Assembly: GCF_021952865.1 (NCBI RefSeq) | Contig: NZ_CP040792.1 | Span: forward strand, 1,364,001 to 1,428,000 | Reading direction: 5' to 3' | DNA: 64,000 nucleotides | Origin: Clavibacter californiensis | GTDB lineage: Bacteria > Actinomycetota > Actinomycetes > Actinomycetales > Microbacteriaceae | Shown: one piece after another, positions 1-8,341 of the stretch | Layout: each line of letters begins with the position of its first letter | Numbering within the stretch: position 1 is the first letter of the stretch | Translations under genes and position numbers: made by a program | Notes under the pieces: generated by a model | Database searches by the model: none | The model's input: the letters and a program-made list of their open reading frames with translations, nothing else | Told to the model about the DNA's origin: nothing

Positions 1-803
1 CCGCTGGCGGTGCCGACACGGCGACCGGCGAGGTGCTCGAGAGCGCGTCGGCGGCGACCACGGCCGCACCCGCGAAGAAGGCGCCCGCCAAGAAGCCGGC
101 GGCGAAGAAGGCGGCGGCCGTCAAGCCGCGCACCGCCTCCATCTTCAAGTCGATGGACCTCGCGACGGTCGACCTCGAGACGGCGCTGCGCCTGCTCGAC
201 CTCCCGCGGGTCGTGGGCGAGGATCCGGAGACGGCCACCCCCATCACCGCCCAGAACGGCAAGTACGGCCCGTACCTGAAGAAGGGCACGGACTCGCGCT
301 CGCTCACGAGCGAGGAGCAGATCTTCGAGATCGACCTGCCCGGTGCCCTCGAGGTCTTCGCACAGCCCAAGTACGGCGCCCGTCGTCCGTCGAGCGCGCT
401 GAAGGAGTTCGACGCGGATCCCGTGAGCGGCAAGGGCATCAAGGTGAAGGACGGACGCTTCGGCCCGTACGTCACAGACGGCGAGACCAACGCGACGATC
501 CCGAAGAGCGAGTCCGTCGAGGACGTCGACTTCGACCGTGCGGTCGAGCTGCTCGCCGACAAGCGCGCCAAGGGGCCGGCGAAGCCGAAGACCAAGGCCA
601 AGGCCCCGGCCAAGGCGAAGGCCAAGGCACCCGCGAAGGCGAAGACGACGGCAACGAAGTCCACCGCGGCGAAGACGTCCACCGCGAAGACCGGCACCGC
701 GACGACGACCGCCGCGCGCTCGGCCGCCGCCACGAAGGCGGCGGCGACCAGGGCCGCCAACAAGGCGGCCGCTGCCGCGGCGACGGCATCCGACGCGACG
801 TGA
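1..803 (+). CDS. topA: DNA topoisomerase I, C-terminal part (5' end outside window)
   Basis: Type IA topoisomerase relaxes negatively supercoiled DNA; only the C-terminal portion is present, read in the frame that starts at base 3 and already open at the window edge. Visible are two topoisomerase C-terminal repeat motifs: NGKYGPYLKKGTDSRSL, preceded by TAQ, and DGRFGPYVTDGETNATIP. They are followed by a roughly 90-residue tail of Lys/Ala/Thr repeats such as AKAKAPAKAK. Basic tails of this kind are typical of actinobacterial TopA and are thought to help DNA binding (family knowledge). The catalytic tyrosine and toprim domains lie upstream of the window. The TGA stop at 801-803 overlaps the GTG start of tmk by four bases, so the two are probably cotranscribed and translationally coupled. 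Confidence 0.93.
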   Translation, partial: AGGADTATGEVLESASAATTAAPAKKAPAKKPAAKKAAAVKPRTASIFKSMDLATVDLETALRLLDLPRVVGEDPETATPITAQNGKYGPYLKKGTDSRSLTSEEQIFEIDLPGALEVFAQPKYGARRPSSALKEFDADPVSGKGIKVKDGRFGPYVTDGETNATIPKSESVEDVDFDRAVELLADKRAKGPAKPKTKAKAPAKAKAKAPAKAKTTATKSTAAKTSTAKTGTATTTAARSAAATKAAATRAANKAAAAAATASDAT

Positions 804-1435
804 CCGGCGTCTTCATCACCCTGGAGGGCGGCGACGGCGTGGGGAAGTCCACGCAGTCGGCGCTCCTCCGGGGATGGCTGGAGGACGAGGGCCACGAGGT
901 CGTCGTCACCCGCGAGCCCGGGGGCAGCGACCTCGGGGTGGAGATCCGCGAGATCGTGCTGCACCGTCGCGGCCACATCGCGCCGCGCGCCGAGGCGCTC
1001 CTGTATGCGGCCGACCGCGCGCATCACGTCGACACGGTCGTCCGGCCGGCGCTCGAACGGGGCGCCGTGGTCCTGCAGGACCGCTACCTCGACTCGTCCG
1101 TCGCGTACCAGGGGGCGGGTCGCGTGCTGGACGCCGTCGAGATCCGCGAGCTGTCGCTCTGGGCCGCCCAGGGGCTCCTGCCCGACCTGACGGTGCTGCT
1201 CGACCTCGACCAGGCCGCGGCCCGCGTCCGCCTCGACGCGGCTCGCACGCGCTTCGACCGGCTCGAGGCCGAGCGCGCCGAGTTCCACGAGCGCGTGCGC
1301 CAGGCGTTCCTCGGTCTCGCCGACGCGGAGCCGGAGCGCTTCCTGGTCGTGGATGCCGCGCGCCCGCGCGAGGAGATCGCCGCGGAGATCCGGACCAGAG
1401 CGCATGCGCTGATCGCGGCGGGAGCATCGGCGTGA
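800..1435 (+). CDS. tmk: Thymidylate kinase
   Basis: Phosphorylates dTMP to dTDP with ATP in the dTTP pathway. The 211-residue length matches the family. The P-loop GGDGVGKST lies at about residues 10-18, with TREPGG just after it and a DRYLDSSVAYQG segment near residue 95 that carries the DRY motif of the dTMP site. The start is the GTG at 800, which overlaps the topA stop; no better upstream start exists in this frame. The end overlaps the GTG of holB by four bases. The topA-tmk-holB order is common in Actinobacteria and makes functional sense for DNA replication. Confidence 0.96.
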   Translation: MTGVFITLEGGDGVGKSTQSALLRGWLEDEGHEVVVTREPGGSDLGVEIREIVLHRRGHIAPRAEALLYAADRAHHVDTVVRPALERGAVVLQDRYLDSSVAYQGAGRVLDAVEIRELSLWAAQGLLPDLTVLLDLDQAAARVRLDAARTRFDRLEAERAEFHERVRQAFLGLADAEPERFLVVDAARPREEIAAEIRTRAHALIAAGASA

Positions 1436-2676
1436 GCGACGCGACGACGGACCGGCAGGCTGCCGCGCCGGCGGACGGCCCGTCCGCGAGCCCCGACGGG
1501 CGGGCGATCTGGGACGAGCTCACCGGCCAGTCCGAGGCGGTCGCGCTCCTCGCCGCGGCGAGCAGCCCGCGGGCCACGGCGCGTGACGCCGCCGGCACCG
1601 CGCTCGCGCACTCGTGGCTCATCACCGGGCCCCCCGGATCCGGCCGCTCGAACCTCGCCTACGCCTTCGCGACCGCGCTGCTCAGCGACGGCACGCCGGA
1701 GGGCGACGCGGCGACCGCGCGCCAGGTCGCCGCCCGCAGCCACCCTGACCTCGGCGTGCTCGCGACCGAGCGGGTCATCATCGCCATCGACGAGGTGCGC
1801 GCCCTGGTCACGTCGTCGCAGTACTCGCCGTCGGTCGGCCGCTACCGCGTCATGGTCGTCGAGGACGCCGACCGGATGACCGAGCGCACGTCGAACCTCT
1901 TGCTGAAGGCGCTCGAGGAGCCGCCGGAGCGCACCATCTGGATCCTGTGCGCGCCCAGCGAGGCCGACCTGATCCCGACCATCCGCTCCCGCGTGCGCAG
2001 CGTGCGGCTGCGCATCCCGTCGGTCGAGGACGTGGCCGCGCTCATCCAGCGACGCGACGGCGTCGACGCGGCCACCGCCACCCGCGCGGCCCGCGAGGCG
2101 CAGAGCCACATCGGGATGGCGCACCGGCTCGCCACCGACGCCGAGGCACGCGAGCGCCGCAGCCGCACCCTCGAGCTCGCGCTCGGGATCCGCACCGTCG
2201 GCGACGCCGTGCGCGCCGCCGCCGCGATGCTCGAGCTCGCCGGCCAGGACGCCAAGGCCTTTACGGTGCAGCGCGACGCCGACGAGCGCGAGCGCGCGCT
2301 CCGGTCGCTCGGCGTGCAGGAGGGCGGATCCATCCCGCCGCAGCTGCGATCGCAGATCCGGCAGCTCGAGGAGGACCAGAAGCGGCGCGCCACGCGCAGC
2401 CTCCGCGACGGCATCGACCGGATCCTCGTCGACCTCATGTCGCTGCACCGCGACGTGCTCCTCCACCAGCTGGGCGCGGACCTGCCCCAGGTGAACGCGG
2501 CCATCGCCCCGCGGATCGCGGAGGCCGCTGAGGCCGGATCCGCGGCGGCGTCGCTCGCGGTCCTCGACGCGGTCGGCGTCGCGCGCCGCCGGATCGACGG
2601 CAACGTGTCGCCGGCGCTCGCCCTGGAGGCGATGCTCGTCTCCATCACCCGCACCCGCACGGCGGGTCGCGCGTGA
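1432..2676 (+). CDS. holB: DNA polymerase III delta' subunit (clamp loader)
   Basis: Clamp-loader subunit of the replicative polymerase, an AAA+-type protein of 414 residues starting at GTG 1432. The P-loop position reads GPPGSGRSN (residues 66-74), with Arg where ATP-binding family members have Lys. The Walker B region is VVEDADRM and the sensor region is TIRSRVRSVRL. Delta' subunits are commonly non-hydrolysing, so the degenerate P-loop fits. Unusually, the segment between P-loop and HPDLGVL contains no cysteine; delta' proteins normally carry a four-Cys zinc module there. The only Cys visible in the first half is in LCAPS. The stop overlaps the next gene's GTG by four bases. Confidence 0.93.
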   Translation: MSDATTDRQAAAPADGPSASPDGRAIWDELTGQSEAVALLAAASSPRATARDAAGTALAHSWLITGPPGSGRSNLAYAFATALLSDGTPEGDAATARQVAARSHPDLGVLATERVIIAIDEVRALVTSSQYSPSVGRYRVMVVEDADRMTERTSNLLLKALEEPPERTIWILCAPSEADLIPTIRSRVRSVRLRIPSVEDVAALIQRRDGVDAATATRAAREAQSHIGMAHRLATDAEARERRSRTLELALGIRTVGDAVRAAAAMLELAGQDAKAFTVQRDADERERALRSLGVQEGGSIPPQLRSQIRQLEEDQKRRATRSLRDGIDRILVDLMSLHRDVLLHQLGADLPQVNAAIAPRIAEAAEAGSAAASLAVLDAVGVARRRIDGNVSPALALEAMLVSITRTRTAGRA

Positions 2677-4250
2677 CGCGAAGGAGCACGCAGGCTCGGG
2701 CCCGACGTCGAGCCGGAGCGCTGGGCGCGGTCCTGCTCGCCGCGGCCGTCGCCCTGAGCGGGTGCGGCCTCATCCCCGTCCCCGAGCCGCGCAGCTCGAC
2801 CTCGAGCCCCACGACGGAGGAGGTCGCGCCCGACCTGGCCCGCTACTACGAGCAGGTCCTCACGTGGTCCCCGTGCGAGGACGGCGCCCAGTGCGCGACC
2901 GCGACGGCTCCCCTCGACTGGACGGCCCCCGATCCGGCCACCGACATCCAGCTCGCCCTCGTGCGGCACACCGCCCGCGGCGCGGACGGGCCGCGCGGCT
3001 CGCTCTTCGTCAACCCCGGTGGTCCGGGTGCGTCCGGCGTCGACTTCGTGAAGGCGAGCGTCGACTACGCGGTCTCGCGCGACCTGCAGGACGCGTACGA
3101 CATCGTCGGCTGGGACCCCCGCGGCGTGGGGGCGTCCACCGCCGTCGACTGCGTCGACGACACCCAGCTCGACTCCTTCCTCTACGGCGAGACAGAGGCG
3201 CCGCCCGGCACCCCCGCGCACGACGAGGAGCTGGTGCAGGCGTCGAAGTCGTTCGCGGAGTCCTGCGCCGCCGGGTCCGGCCCGCTGCTGCAGTTCATCG
3301 ACACCCAGAGCACCGTGCACGACCTGGACATGCTGCGAGCCCTGGTGGGGGACAGGCAGCTGGACTACCTCGGCTACTCGTACGGCACGAGCATCGGCGC
3401 GCAGTACGCCCAGGACTTCCCCGCGCACGTCGGCCGGATGGTGCTGGACGGCGCGACGGACCCCTCCGCGAGCACGTTCGACGTCGTGCTCGCGCAGACG
3501 ACGGGATTCCGCACCTCGTTCGAGTCGTACATGGCTGCGTGCCTGGCGGGGCAGGGGTGCCCGTTCCGCGGATCCGTCGACGAGGGCGAGCAGACGGTCG
3601 CGAGCCTCCTCGATCGGCTCGACCAGAGCCCGCTGCGCGCCCGCGACGGGCGGGAGCTCGACGGGCAGGTCATGCGCAGCGCCATCGATTCCGCGCTCTA
3701 CAGCGAGCAGCAGTGGCCGGCGCTCACGACCGCGTTCACCGAGGCGCTCCGCGGCGAGTCCGCCACCGCCTTCTCGCTCGCCGACTCCTACTTCGGCCGG
3801 AAGCCGGACGGCACCTACTCCGGCAACTTCTACGAGGCCTTCCTCGCGATCCAGTGCATCGACTACCCGGTGGAGCGGGATCCCGCAGTGCTCGTGACGG
3901 AGGCGGCGGAGCTCCGCGCCGCGGCCGGCGAGCTGGCGGATGACGACACCTCCCGCGACGGCGAGCCCGACCCGCTGTGCGGCAACTGGCCCTATCCCGC
4001 CCGGCACACCCCGGCGCCCGTGTCGGCGGAGGGCGCGGCCCCCATCGTCGTCGTCGGCACCACGGGCGATCCCGCGACGCCGTACACCTGGGCGGAGGCG
4101 CTCGCGGGCCAGCTCGCCTCCGGCGTGCTCCTCACCTACGAGGGGGAGGGGCACATCGCCTACGACGAACGGGATCCGTGCATCGTGTCCGCGGTGGACG
4201 GCTACCTGCTCGGCGGGGATCCGCCTGCCGCCGGCACGACCTGCGGCTGA
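2673..4250 (+). CDS. Secreted alpha/beta-hydrolase lipoprotein, TAP (tripeptidyl aminopeptidase) family
   Basis: A 525-residue exported hydrolase. The N-terminus has a positive region, a hydrophobic core and the lipobox LSGC with Cys at residue 31, so it is probably a membrane-anchored lipoprotein. An oxyanion-hole motif NPGGPGASG is followed by the nucleophile elbow GYSYG (Ser236). The acid is likely Asp466 in TTGDPATP and the base His494 in EGEGHIAYDE. This order with a C-terminal TAP-like domain matches the SlpD/SlpE and tripeptidyl aminopeptidase group, which cleave short peptides from N-termini (family knowledge). The actual substrate cannot be told. It starts at GTG 2673 overlapping holB, so it sits at the end of the replication cluster. 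Confidence 0.88.
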   Translation: MTRRSTQARARRRAGALGAVLLAAAVALSGCGLIPVPEPRSSTSSPTTEEVAPDLARYYEQVLTWSPCEDGAQCATATAPLDWTAPDPATDIQLALVRHTARGADGPRGSLFVNPGGPGASGVDFVKASVDYAVSRDLQDAYDIVGWDPRGVGASTAVDCVDDTQLDSFLYGETEAPPGTPAHDEELVQASKSFAESCAAGSGPLLQFIDTQSTVHDLDMLRALVGDRQLDYLGYSYGTSIGAQYAQDFPAHVGRMVLDGATDPSASTFDVVLAQTTGFRTSFESYMAACLAGQGCPFRGSVDEGEQTVASLLDRLDQSPLRARDGRELDGQVMRSAIDSALYSEQQWPALTTAFTEALRGESATAFSLADSYFGRKPDGTYSGNFYEAFLAIQCIDYPVERDPAVLVTEAAELRAAAGELADDDTSRDGEPDPLCGNWPYPARHTPAPVSAEGAAPIVVVGTTGDPATPYTWAEALAGQLASGVLLTYEGEGHIAYDERDPCIVSAVDGYLLGGDPPAAGTTCG

Positions 4251-4370
4251 CGCGTCGAGGGCGGACCGCGGACGGGGCTGGGCGGGGCTCGCGCTGCCGG
4301 TGTGCGGGAGCGGCCTCCGGGATCCGGTATGCTCTCTACTCGTGCCTGGTACTCGTCGAGTCCGGGCCGG

Positions 4371-4446
4371 GCCGCCTTAGCTCAGTCGGTAGAGCATCTC
4401 ACTCGTAATGAGAAGGTCGTCAGTTCGATTCTGACAGGCGGCTCCA
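4371..4446 (+). tRNA. tRNA-Thr (anticodon CGT)
   Basis: The cloverleaf is complete by eye. The acceptor stem GCCGCCT pairs with AGGCGGC over seven bases. The anticodon stem TCTCA/TGAGA encloses loop CTCGTAA with anticodon CGT, reading ACG (Thr). A GTTCGATTC-type T loop is present. The 3' CCA is encoded (4444-4446). A weak T-rich element precedes it near 4328-4340, but I cannot define a promoter with confidence. Confidence 0.97.
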
Positions 4447-4575
4447 CCATCCCTCCCGCTCGTCGCGGTCTCCCGCGAGAGCAGGGAGCCGCGTCGCAGG
4501 TCCTCCACAGGGCGCTCCCCTCGCGTGCGTCCCCCATGAGCCCCGGCGGCCGGACGGCTCCTCGGGTGCGCCGTC

Positions 4576-4581
4576 TAACAT
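4576..4581 (+). promoter_or_regulatory. -10 element of leaderless dacB promoter
   Basis: TAACAT ends six bases before the ATG at 4588, so transcription should begin at or next to the start codon. No Shine-Dalgarno sequence is present. Confidence 0.6.
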
Positions 4582-4587
4582 GGCCCC

Positions 4588-6090
4588 ATGCGATCCCCTG
4601 CCGACGGCCCCGACCGCGCGCGCGCCGACCGCACCGACCGGGACGCGCCCGCGTCCCGAGCCCGCACTCGCGACCGAGCCCGCACGCGTGACCGCCATCG
4701 CACCCGGTCCCTGACGGCCGCGGTCGCGGTGGTCGCCCTGCTCGCCGCCGGCGCCGTGGGCGCGGGCGCTCTCACGGGTCGTGCGGGCAGCGCCTCGGCG
4801 AGCGTCGCCGCCACCGCCGACCCGACTCCCGCCCCGAGCCCGACACCCACCGAGGCGCCGCCTCGTCCCGCGCCCGCCGACGCGGCCGCCGTGCGCGACC
4901 TCCGCATGTGCTCCATCTCGACCCTCGCGCAGGATCCGCGCCTCGCCACCTTCGAGGGCCAGGTCCGCGACGCGGCCACCGGACGCGTGCTGTTCGACCG
5001 GAACGGCAGCACCCCGGAGCGCACGGCGAGCGTCATGAAGGTCATCACCTCGGCCGCGGCCCTCGCGGCGCTCGGCCCCGACCGTCGCATCGCGACCACG
5101 GTGGTCCGCGGGTCCGAGCCCGGCACCGTCGTGCTCGTGGGCGGCGGGGATCCGACCCTGTCGCGCCTGACATCCGGCAGCTCCGTCTACCCGGGCGCGC
5201 CGCGCCTCAGCGACCTCGCCCAGCAGGTGCGCACGGCCTGGGCGGCGGATCCCGCGACGGCCGGCACTCCCATCACCCGCATCGTGCTCGACACCTCGCT
5301 CTTCTCCGGGGACACGTGGATCCCGTCGTGGGCCGCCTCCGAGCGGAAGGCGGGGTACTCCAGCTTCATGACGCCGCTGCAGCTCGACGCCGACCGCGCG
5401 GATCCCGCCGCCGTCGTCTCCGCCCGCAGCGAGGATCCGCTGGCGCGCGTCGGCAGCACGTTCCGCTCCATGCTGGGCGGGTCGGCCGAGGTCACGCAGG
5501 GCTCGGCACCGGCCGGCGCCGCCGTGCTCGGCAAGGTCGAGTCGCAGCCGGTCTCGTCGCTCATCCAGACCGCGCTCATCAACTCCGACAACGTGCTCGC
5601 GGAGTCGCTCGCGCGGCTCGTGAGCATCCAGGTCGGCGCGGGGAACTCGCAGCAGTCGCTGGCGACCGGGATCCCGAAGGCGCTGCAGGCGTACGGGCTC
5701 GACACCTCCACGCTCACGATCGTCGACGGCCAGGGGCTGAGCCCCGAGAACCGCGTCCCGCCGTCGCTGCTCGCGCAGCTGATGATCCAGGTGGACCAGC
5801 GCCAGCAGGCGCTCGGGTACCTGCACGACGGGCTCCCCGTCGCGGGCCGCACCGGCACCCTGGCGGGCCGGTTCACCGGCGACAGCGCCGTGGCACGCGG
5901 GCACATCGTGGCCAAGACCGGCTGGATCGACACCGGCTACACGCTCGCCGGCATCGTCGACGCGGCCGACGGCACGAAGCTGACCTTCGCCTTCTACGCC
6001 ATCGGGAACGTGACGGGCGACGCGAAGATCGCCTTGGACGCGCTGGCCGCGGGCGCGTACCGCTGCGGGGCGGACCTGGGGGACGAGTGA
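4588..6090 (+). CDS. dacB: D-alanyl-D-alanine carboxypeptidase/endopeptidase (PBP4 class)
   Basis: A 500-residue peptidase of family S13 that trims or cleaves peptidoglycan peptides outside the membrane. A basic N-terminus and one hydrophobic segment (about residues 41-65) form a signal or anchor, followed by a Pro/Thr-rich linker. The three active-site motifs are present: SVMK (Ser148), SDN (Ser333) and KTG (Lys443, in AKTGWID). A second RTGTLAGR motif occurs shortly before, as in other actinobacterial DacB proteins. The ATG at 4588 is supported by the -10 element six bases upstream. It stands alone downstream of tRNA-Thr; the following gene has its own ribosome-binding site. Confidence 0.93.
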   Translation: MRSPADGPDRARADRTDRDAPASRARTRDRARTRDRHRTRSLTAAVAVVALLAAGAVGAGALTGRAGSASASVAATADPTPAPSPTPTEAPPRPAPADAAAVRDLRMCSISTLAQDPRLATFEGQVRDAATGRVLFDRNGSTPERTASVMKVITSAAALAALGPDRRIATTVVRGSEPGTVVLVGGGDPTLSRLTSGSSVYPGAPRLSDLAQQVRTAWAADPATAGTPITRIVLDTSLFSGDTWIPSWAASERKAGYSSFMTPLQLDADRADPAAVVSARSEDPLARVGSTFRSMLGGSAEVTQGSAPAGAAVLGKVESQPVSSLIQTALINSDNVLAESLARLVSIQVGAGNSQQSLATGIPKALQAYGLDTSTLTIVDGQGLSPENRVPPSLLAQLMIQVDQRQQALGYLHDGLPVAGRTGTLAGRFTGDSAVARGHIVAKTGWIDTGYTLAGIVDAADGTKLTFAFYAIGNVTGDAKIALDALAAGAYRCGADLGDE

Positions 6091-6154
6091 CGCGCGGCCC
6101 GGTCCCGGGCGGCGGATCCACGGCACCGGGCCCGGCCCGGGGAAGGAGCGGCAC

Positions 6155-6745
6155 ATGAGCCGTGCTCTGTTCATCATCGACGTGCAGAACGACTTCACGG
6201 AGGGCGGCGCGCTCGGCGTCGACGGCGGCGGCGACGTCGCGCGGGGGATCACCCGGCTCCTCGCCGCGGAGCCGTACCGCTACGACCACGTGCTGGCGTC
6301 GCGTGACTGGCACGAGGCGACGGGCGACAACGGCGGCCACTTCGCCGCGGCCGGCGTCGTCCCCGACTTCTCGACCACGTGGCCCGAGCACTGCGTGCAG
6401 GGCACCCACGGAGCCGAGTACCACCCCGACCTCGACGTCACCGCCGTCGACTTCCACCTCCGCAAGGGCCAGGGCGCCCCCGCCTACTCGATCTTCGAGG
6501 GCACGACGGAGGACGGCGTGCCGCTGGCGGACCTGCTGGCGCTGCACGAGATCACCGACATCGACGTCGTCGGCCTGGCGACCGACTACTGCGTGCTCGC
6601 CTCGGCGCTCGATGCGGTGCACCAGGGCAAACGGGTGCGGATCCTGGCCGACCTCGTCGCGGGCGTGGCACCGGCCACCAGCGCCGCTGCCCTCGACCGC
6701 CTCCGCGACGCCGGGGCCGAGATCGTCGAGGGCACAGCCGACTAG
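6155..6745 (+). CDS. pncA: Nicotinamidase (isochorismatase superfamily)
   Basis: Hydrolyses nicotinamide to nicotinic acid for NAD recycling. The protein is 196 residues, close to the family norm. The triad is visible: Asp9 in IIDVQNDF, Lys104 in RKGQG and Cys146 in ATDYCVLAS. The SRDWH segment and the WPEHCVQGT loop match the metal-site region of PncA. The ATG is preceded by a good GGAAGGAG ribosome-binding site. The isochorismatase superfamily includes other amidases, so the exact substrate is inferred from the whole motif set. A 15-base tandem repeat follows the gene. Confidence 0.9.
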   Translation: MSRALFIIDVQNDFTEGGALGVDGGGDVARGITRLLAAEPYRYDHVLASRDWHEATGDNGGHFAAAGVVPDFSTTWPEHCVQGTHGAEYHPDLDVTAVDFHLRKGQGAPAYSIFEGTTEDGVPLADLLALHEITDIDVVGLATDYCVLASALDAVHQGKRVRILADLVAGVAPATSAAALDRLRDAGAEIVEGTAD

Positions 6746-6747
6746 GC

Positions 6748-6807
6748 GGCCTGCGGCACCACGGCCTGCGGCACCACGGCCGGCCGCACCACGGCCCGCG
6801 GCGCCGC
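6748..6807 (+). repeat. 15-bp tandem repeat, four degenerate copies
   Basis: GGCCTGCGGCACCAC occurs twice exactly, then as GGCCGGCCGCACCAC and GGCCCGCGGCGCCGC. It begins three bases after the pncA stop and fills most of the 114-base gap to the dehydrogenase gene. No function is evident. Confidence 0.85.
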
Positions 6808-6859
6808 GGCCGCGGCCACGAGCATCAGCACCACACAGCACGGAAGAAGCGAGGACAGC

Positions 6860-8341
6860 ATGACCGCATCCACCGAGACCGACCTCCTGTCGGGCACGCC
6901 CACCACCCTGCTCATCGGGGGCGAGCGGGTCGACGCCGAGGGCGGCGCGACGTTCGAGGTCCGGGATCCCGCGACTGATGACGTCATCGCGCGGGTGGCC
7001 GACGCGAGCCCCGCGGACGGCGCGCGTGCCCTCGACGCGGCGGTCGACGCGCAGGCGGCGTGGGCGGCGACCGCGCCGCGCGCCCGGGGCGAGATCCTCC
7101 GTCGCGCGTTCGACCTGCTCCAGGAGCGCAAGGACGAGTTCGCGCTCCTCATGACGCTCGAGATGGGCAAGCCGCTGGCCGAGTCGCTCGGCGAGGTGAC
7201 CTACGGCGGCGAGTTCCTCCGCTGGTTCTCCGAGGAGGCGGTGCGGATCACGGGCCGCTACGGCACGAACCCCGAGGGCACCGGCCGCATGATCGTGTCG
7301 CAGCACCCGGTCGGACCCGTGCTGCTCATCACGCCCTGGAACTTCCCGCTCGCGATGGCGACCCGCAAGATCGCGCCGGCGCTCGCCGCGGGCTGCACCG
7401 TGGTCATCAAGCCAGCCGACCTCACGCCGCTCACCACTCTCCGCTTCGCCGAGCTGCTGGCGGAGGCGGGGCTGCCGGCTGGCGTCCTCAACGTGATCCC
7501 CACCACCCGCGCCGCCGACGTCACCGGCCCGCTCATCGCCGACCCGCGGCTGCGCAAGCTGAGCTTCACCGGATCCACGCCCGTCGGCCGCCAGCTCGGC
7601 GAGCAGGCAGCGCAGAACGTGCTGCGCGTCTCGCTCGAGCTGGGCGGCAACGCGCCCTTCGTGGTCTTCGCCGACGCCGACATCGACAAGGCGGTGGACG
7701 GCGCCATGGCGGCGAAGTTCCGCAACGTCGGGCAGGCGTGCACCGCGGCGAACCGCTTCATCGTGGAGGCGTCGATCGCGGAGACCTTCGCCGACCGGCT
7801 GCAGGAGCGCATCGACCGGATGCGCATCGGCCGCGGCACCGAGGACGGCGTCACGGTCGGCCCGCTCATCGACGGCCGCGCCGTCGACAAGGCCGACCGG
7901 CTGGTGCGCGACGCCGTGGAGCGCGGCGCGACCGTGCGCGCGGGCGGCGAGCCGCAGGAGGGCGCCGGCCACTTCTACCCGCCGACCCTCATCACGGGCG
8001 TCGCCGAGGGCAGCGACATCCTGCGCGAGGAGATCTTCGGGCCGGTGGTCGCGATCGTGCCCTTCGATGACGACGACGAGGACGATGCGGTGCGCCTCGC
8101 CAACGACACCGAGTTCGGCCTCGTGTCCTACGTCTTCACGCGCGACCTCGCGCGCGGGCAGCGCATGATCGAGCGGCTCGAGACGGGCATGACGGGCCTC
8201 AACATGGGCGTCATCTCCAACGCGGCCGCGCCGTTCGGCGGCGTGAAGCAGTCGGGGCTCGGCCGCGAGGGCGGGCTCGAGGGGATCCACGAGTACCTGA
8301 ACACGAAGTACACGCTCACGCCCGACCCGTTCGCGTCGTAG
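6860..8341 (+). CDS. gabD: NAD(P)-dependent succinate-semialdehyde dehydrogenase-type aldehyde dehydrogenase
   Basis: A 493-residue aldehyde dehydrogenase. The catalytic thiol is Cys294 in GQACTAANRF and the general base Glu260 in LELGGNAPF. The cofactor-binding stretch TPWNFPLAM and the FTGSTPVGR motif are present. The C-terminal EYLNTKY and the overall pattern match the GabD branch, which oxidises succinate semialdehyde to succinate. Substrate assignment within this superfamily is tentative. The start ATG follows an AGGA ribosome-binding site. The stop overlaps the GTG of the next gene by one base (8341), so the methyltransferase is probably cotranscribed. Confidence 0.9.
   Translation: MTASTETDLLSGTPTTLLIGGERVDAEGGATFEVRDPATDDVIARVADASPADGARALDAAVDAQAAWAATAPRARGEILRRAFDLLQERKDEFALLMTLEMGKPLAESLGEVTYGGEFLRWFSEEAVRITGRYGTNPEGTGRMIVSQHPVGPVLLITPWNFPLAMATRKIAPALAAGCTVVIKPADLTPLTTLRFAELLAEAGLPAGVLNVIPTTRAADVTGPLIADPRLRKLSFTGSTPVGRQLGEQAAQNVLRVSLELGGNAPFVVFADADIDKAVDGAMAAKFRNVGQACTAANRFIVEASIAETFADRLQERIDRMRIGRGTEDGVTVGPLIDGRAVDKADRLVRDAVERGATVRAGGEPQEGAGHFYPPTLITGVAEGSDILREEIFGPVVAIVPFDDDDEDDAVRLANDTEFGLVSYVFTRDLARGQRMIERLETGMTGLNMGVISNAAAPFGGVKQSGLGREGGLEGIHEYLNTKYTLTPDPFAS

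Noticed and set aside
1842-4154. Long minus-strand frame opposite holB and the TAP hydrolase
   Set aside because: Low-complexity Arg/Ala composition without domain motifs, typical of antisense frames in high-GC DNA.
4447-4587. A second tRNA or small RNA after tRNA-Thr
   Set aside because: No cloverleaf or conserved structure could be drawn; only weak GC-rich hairpins.
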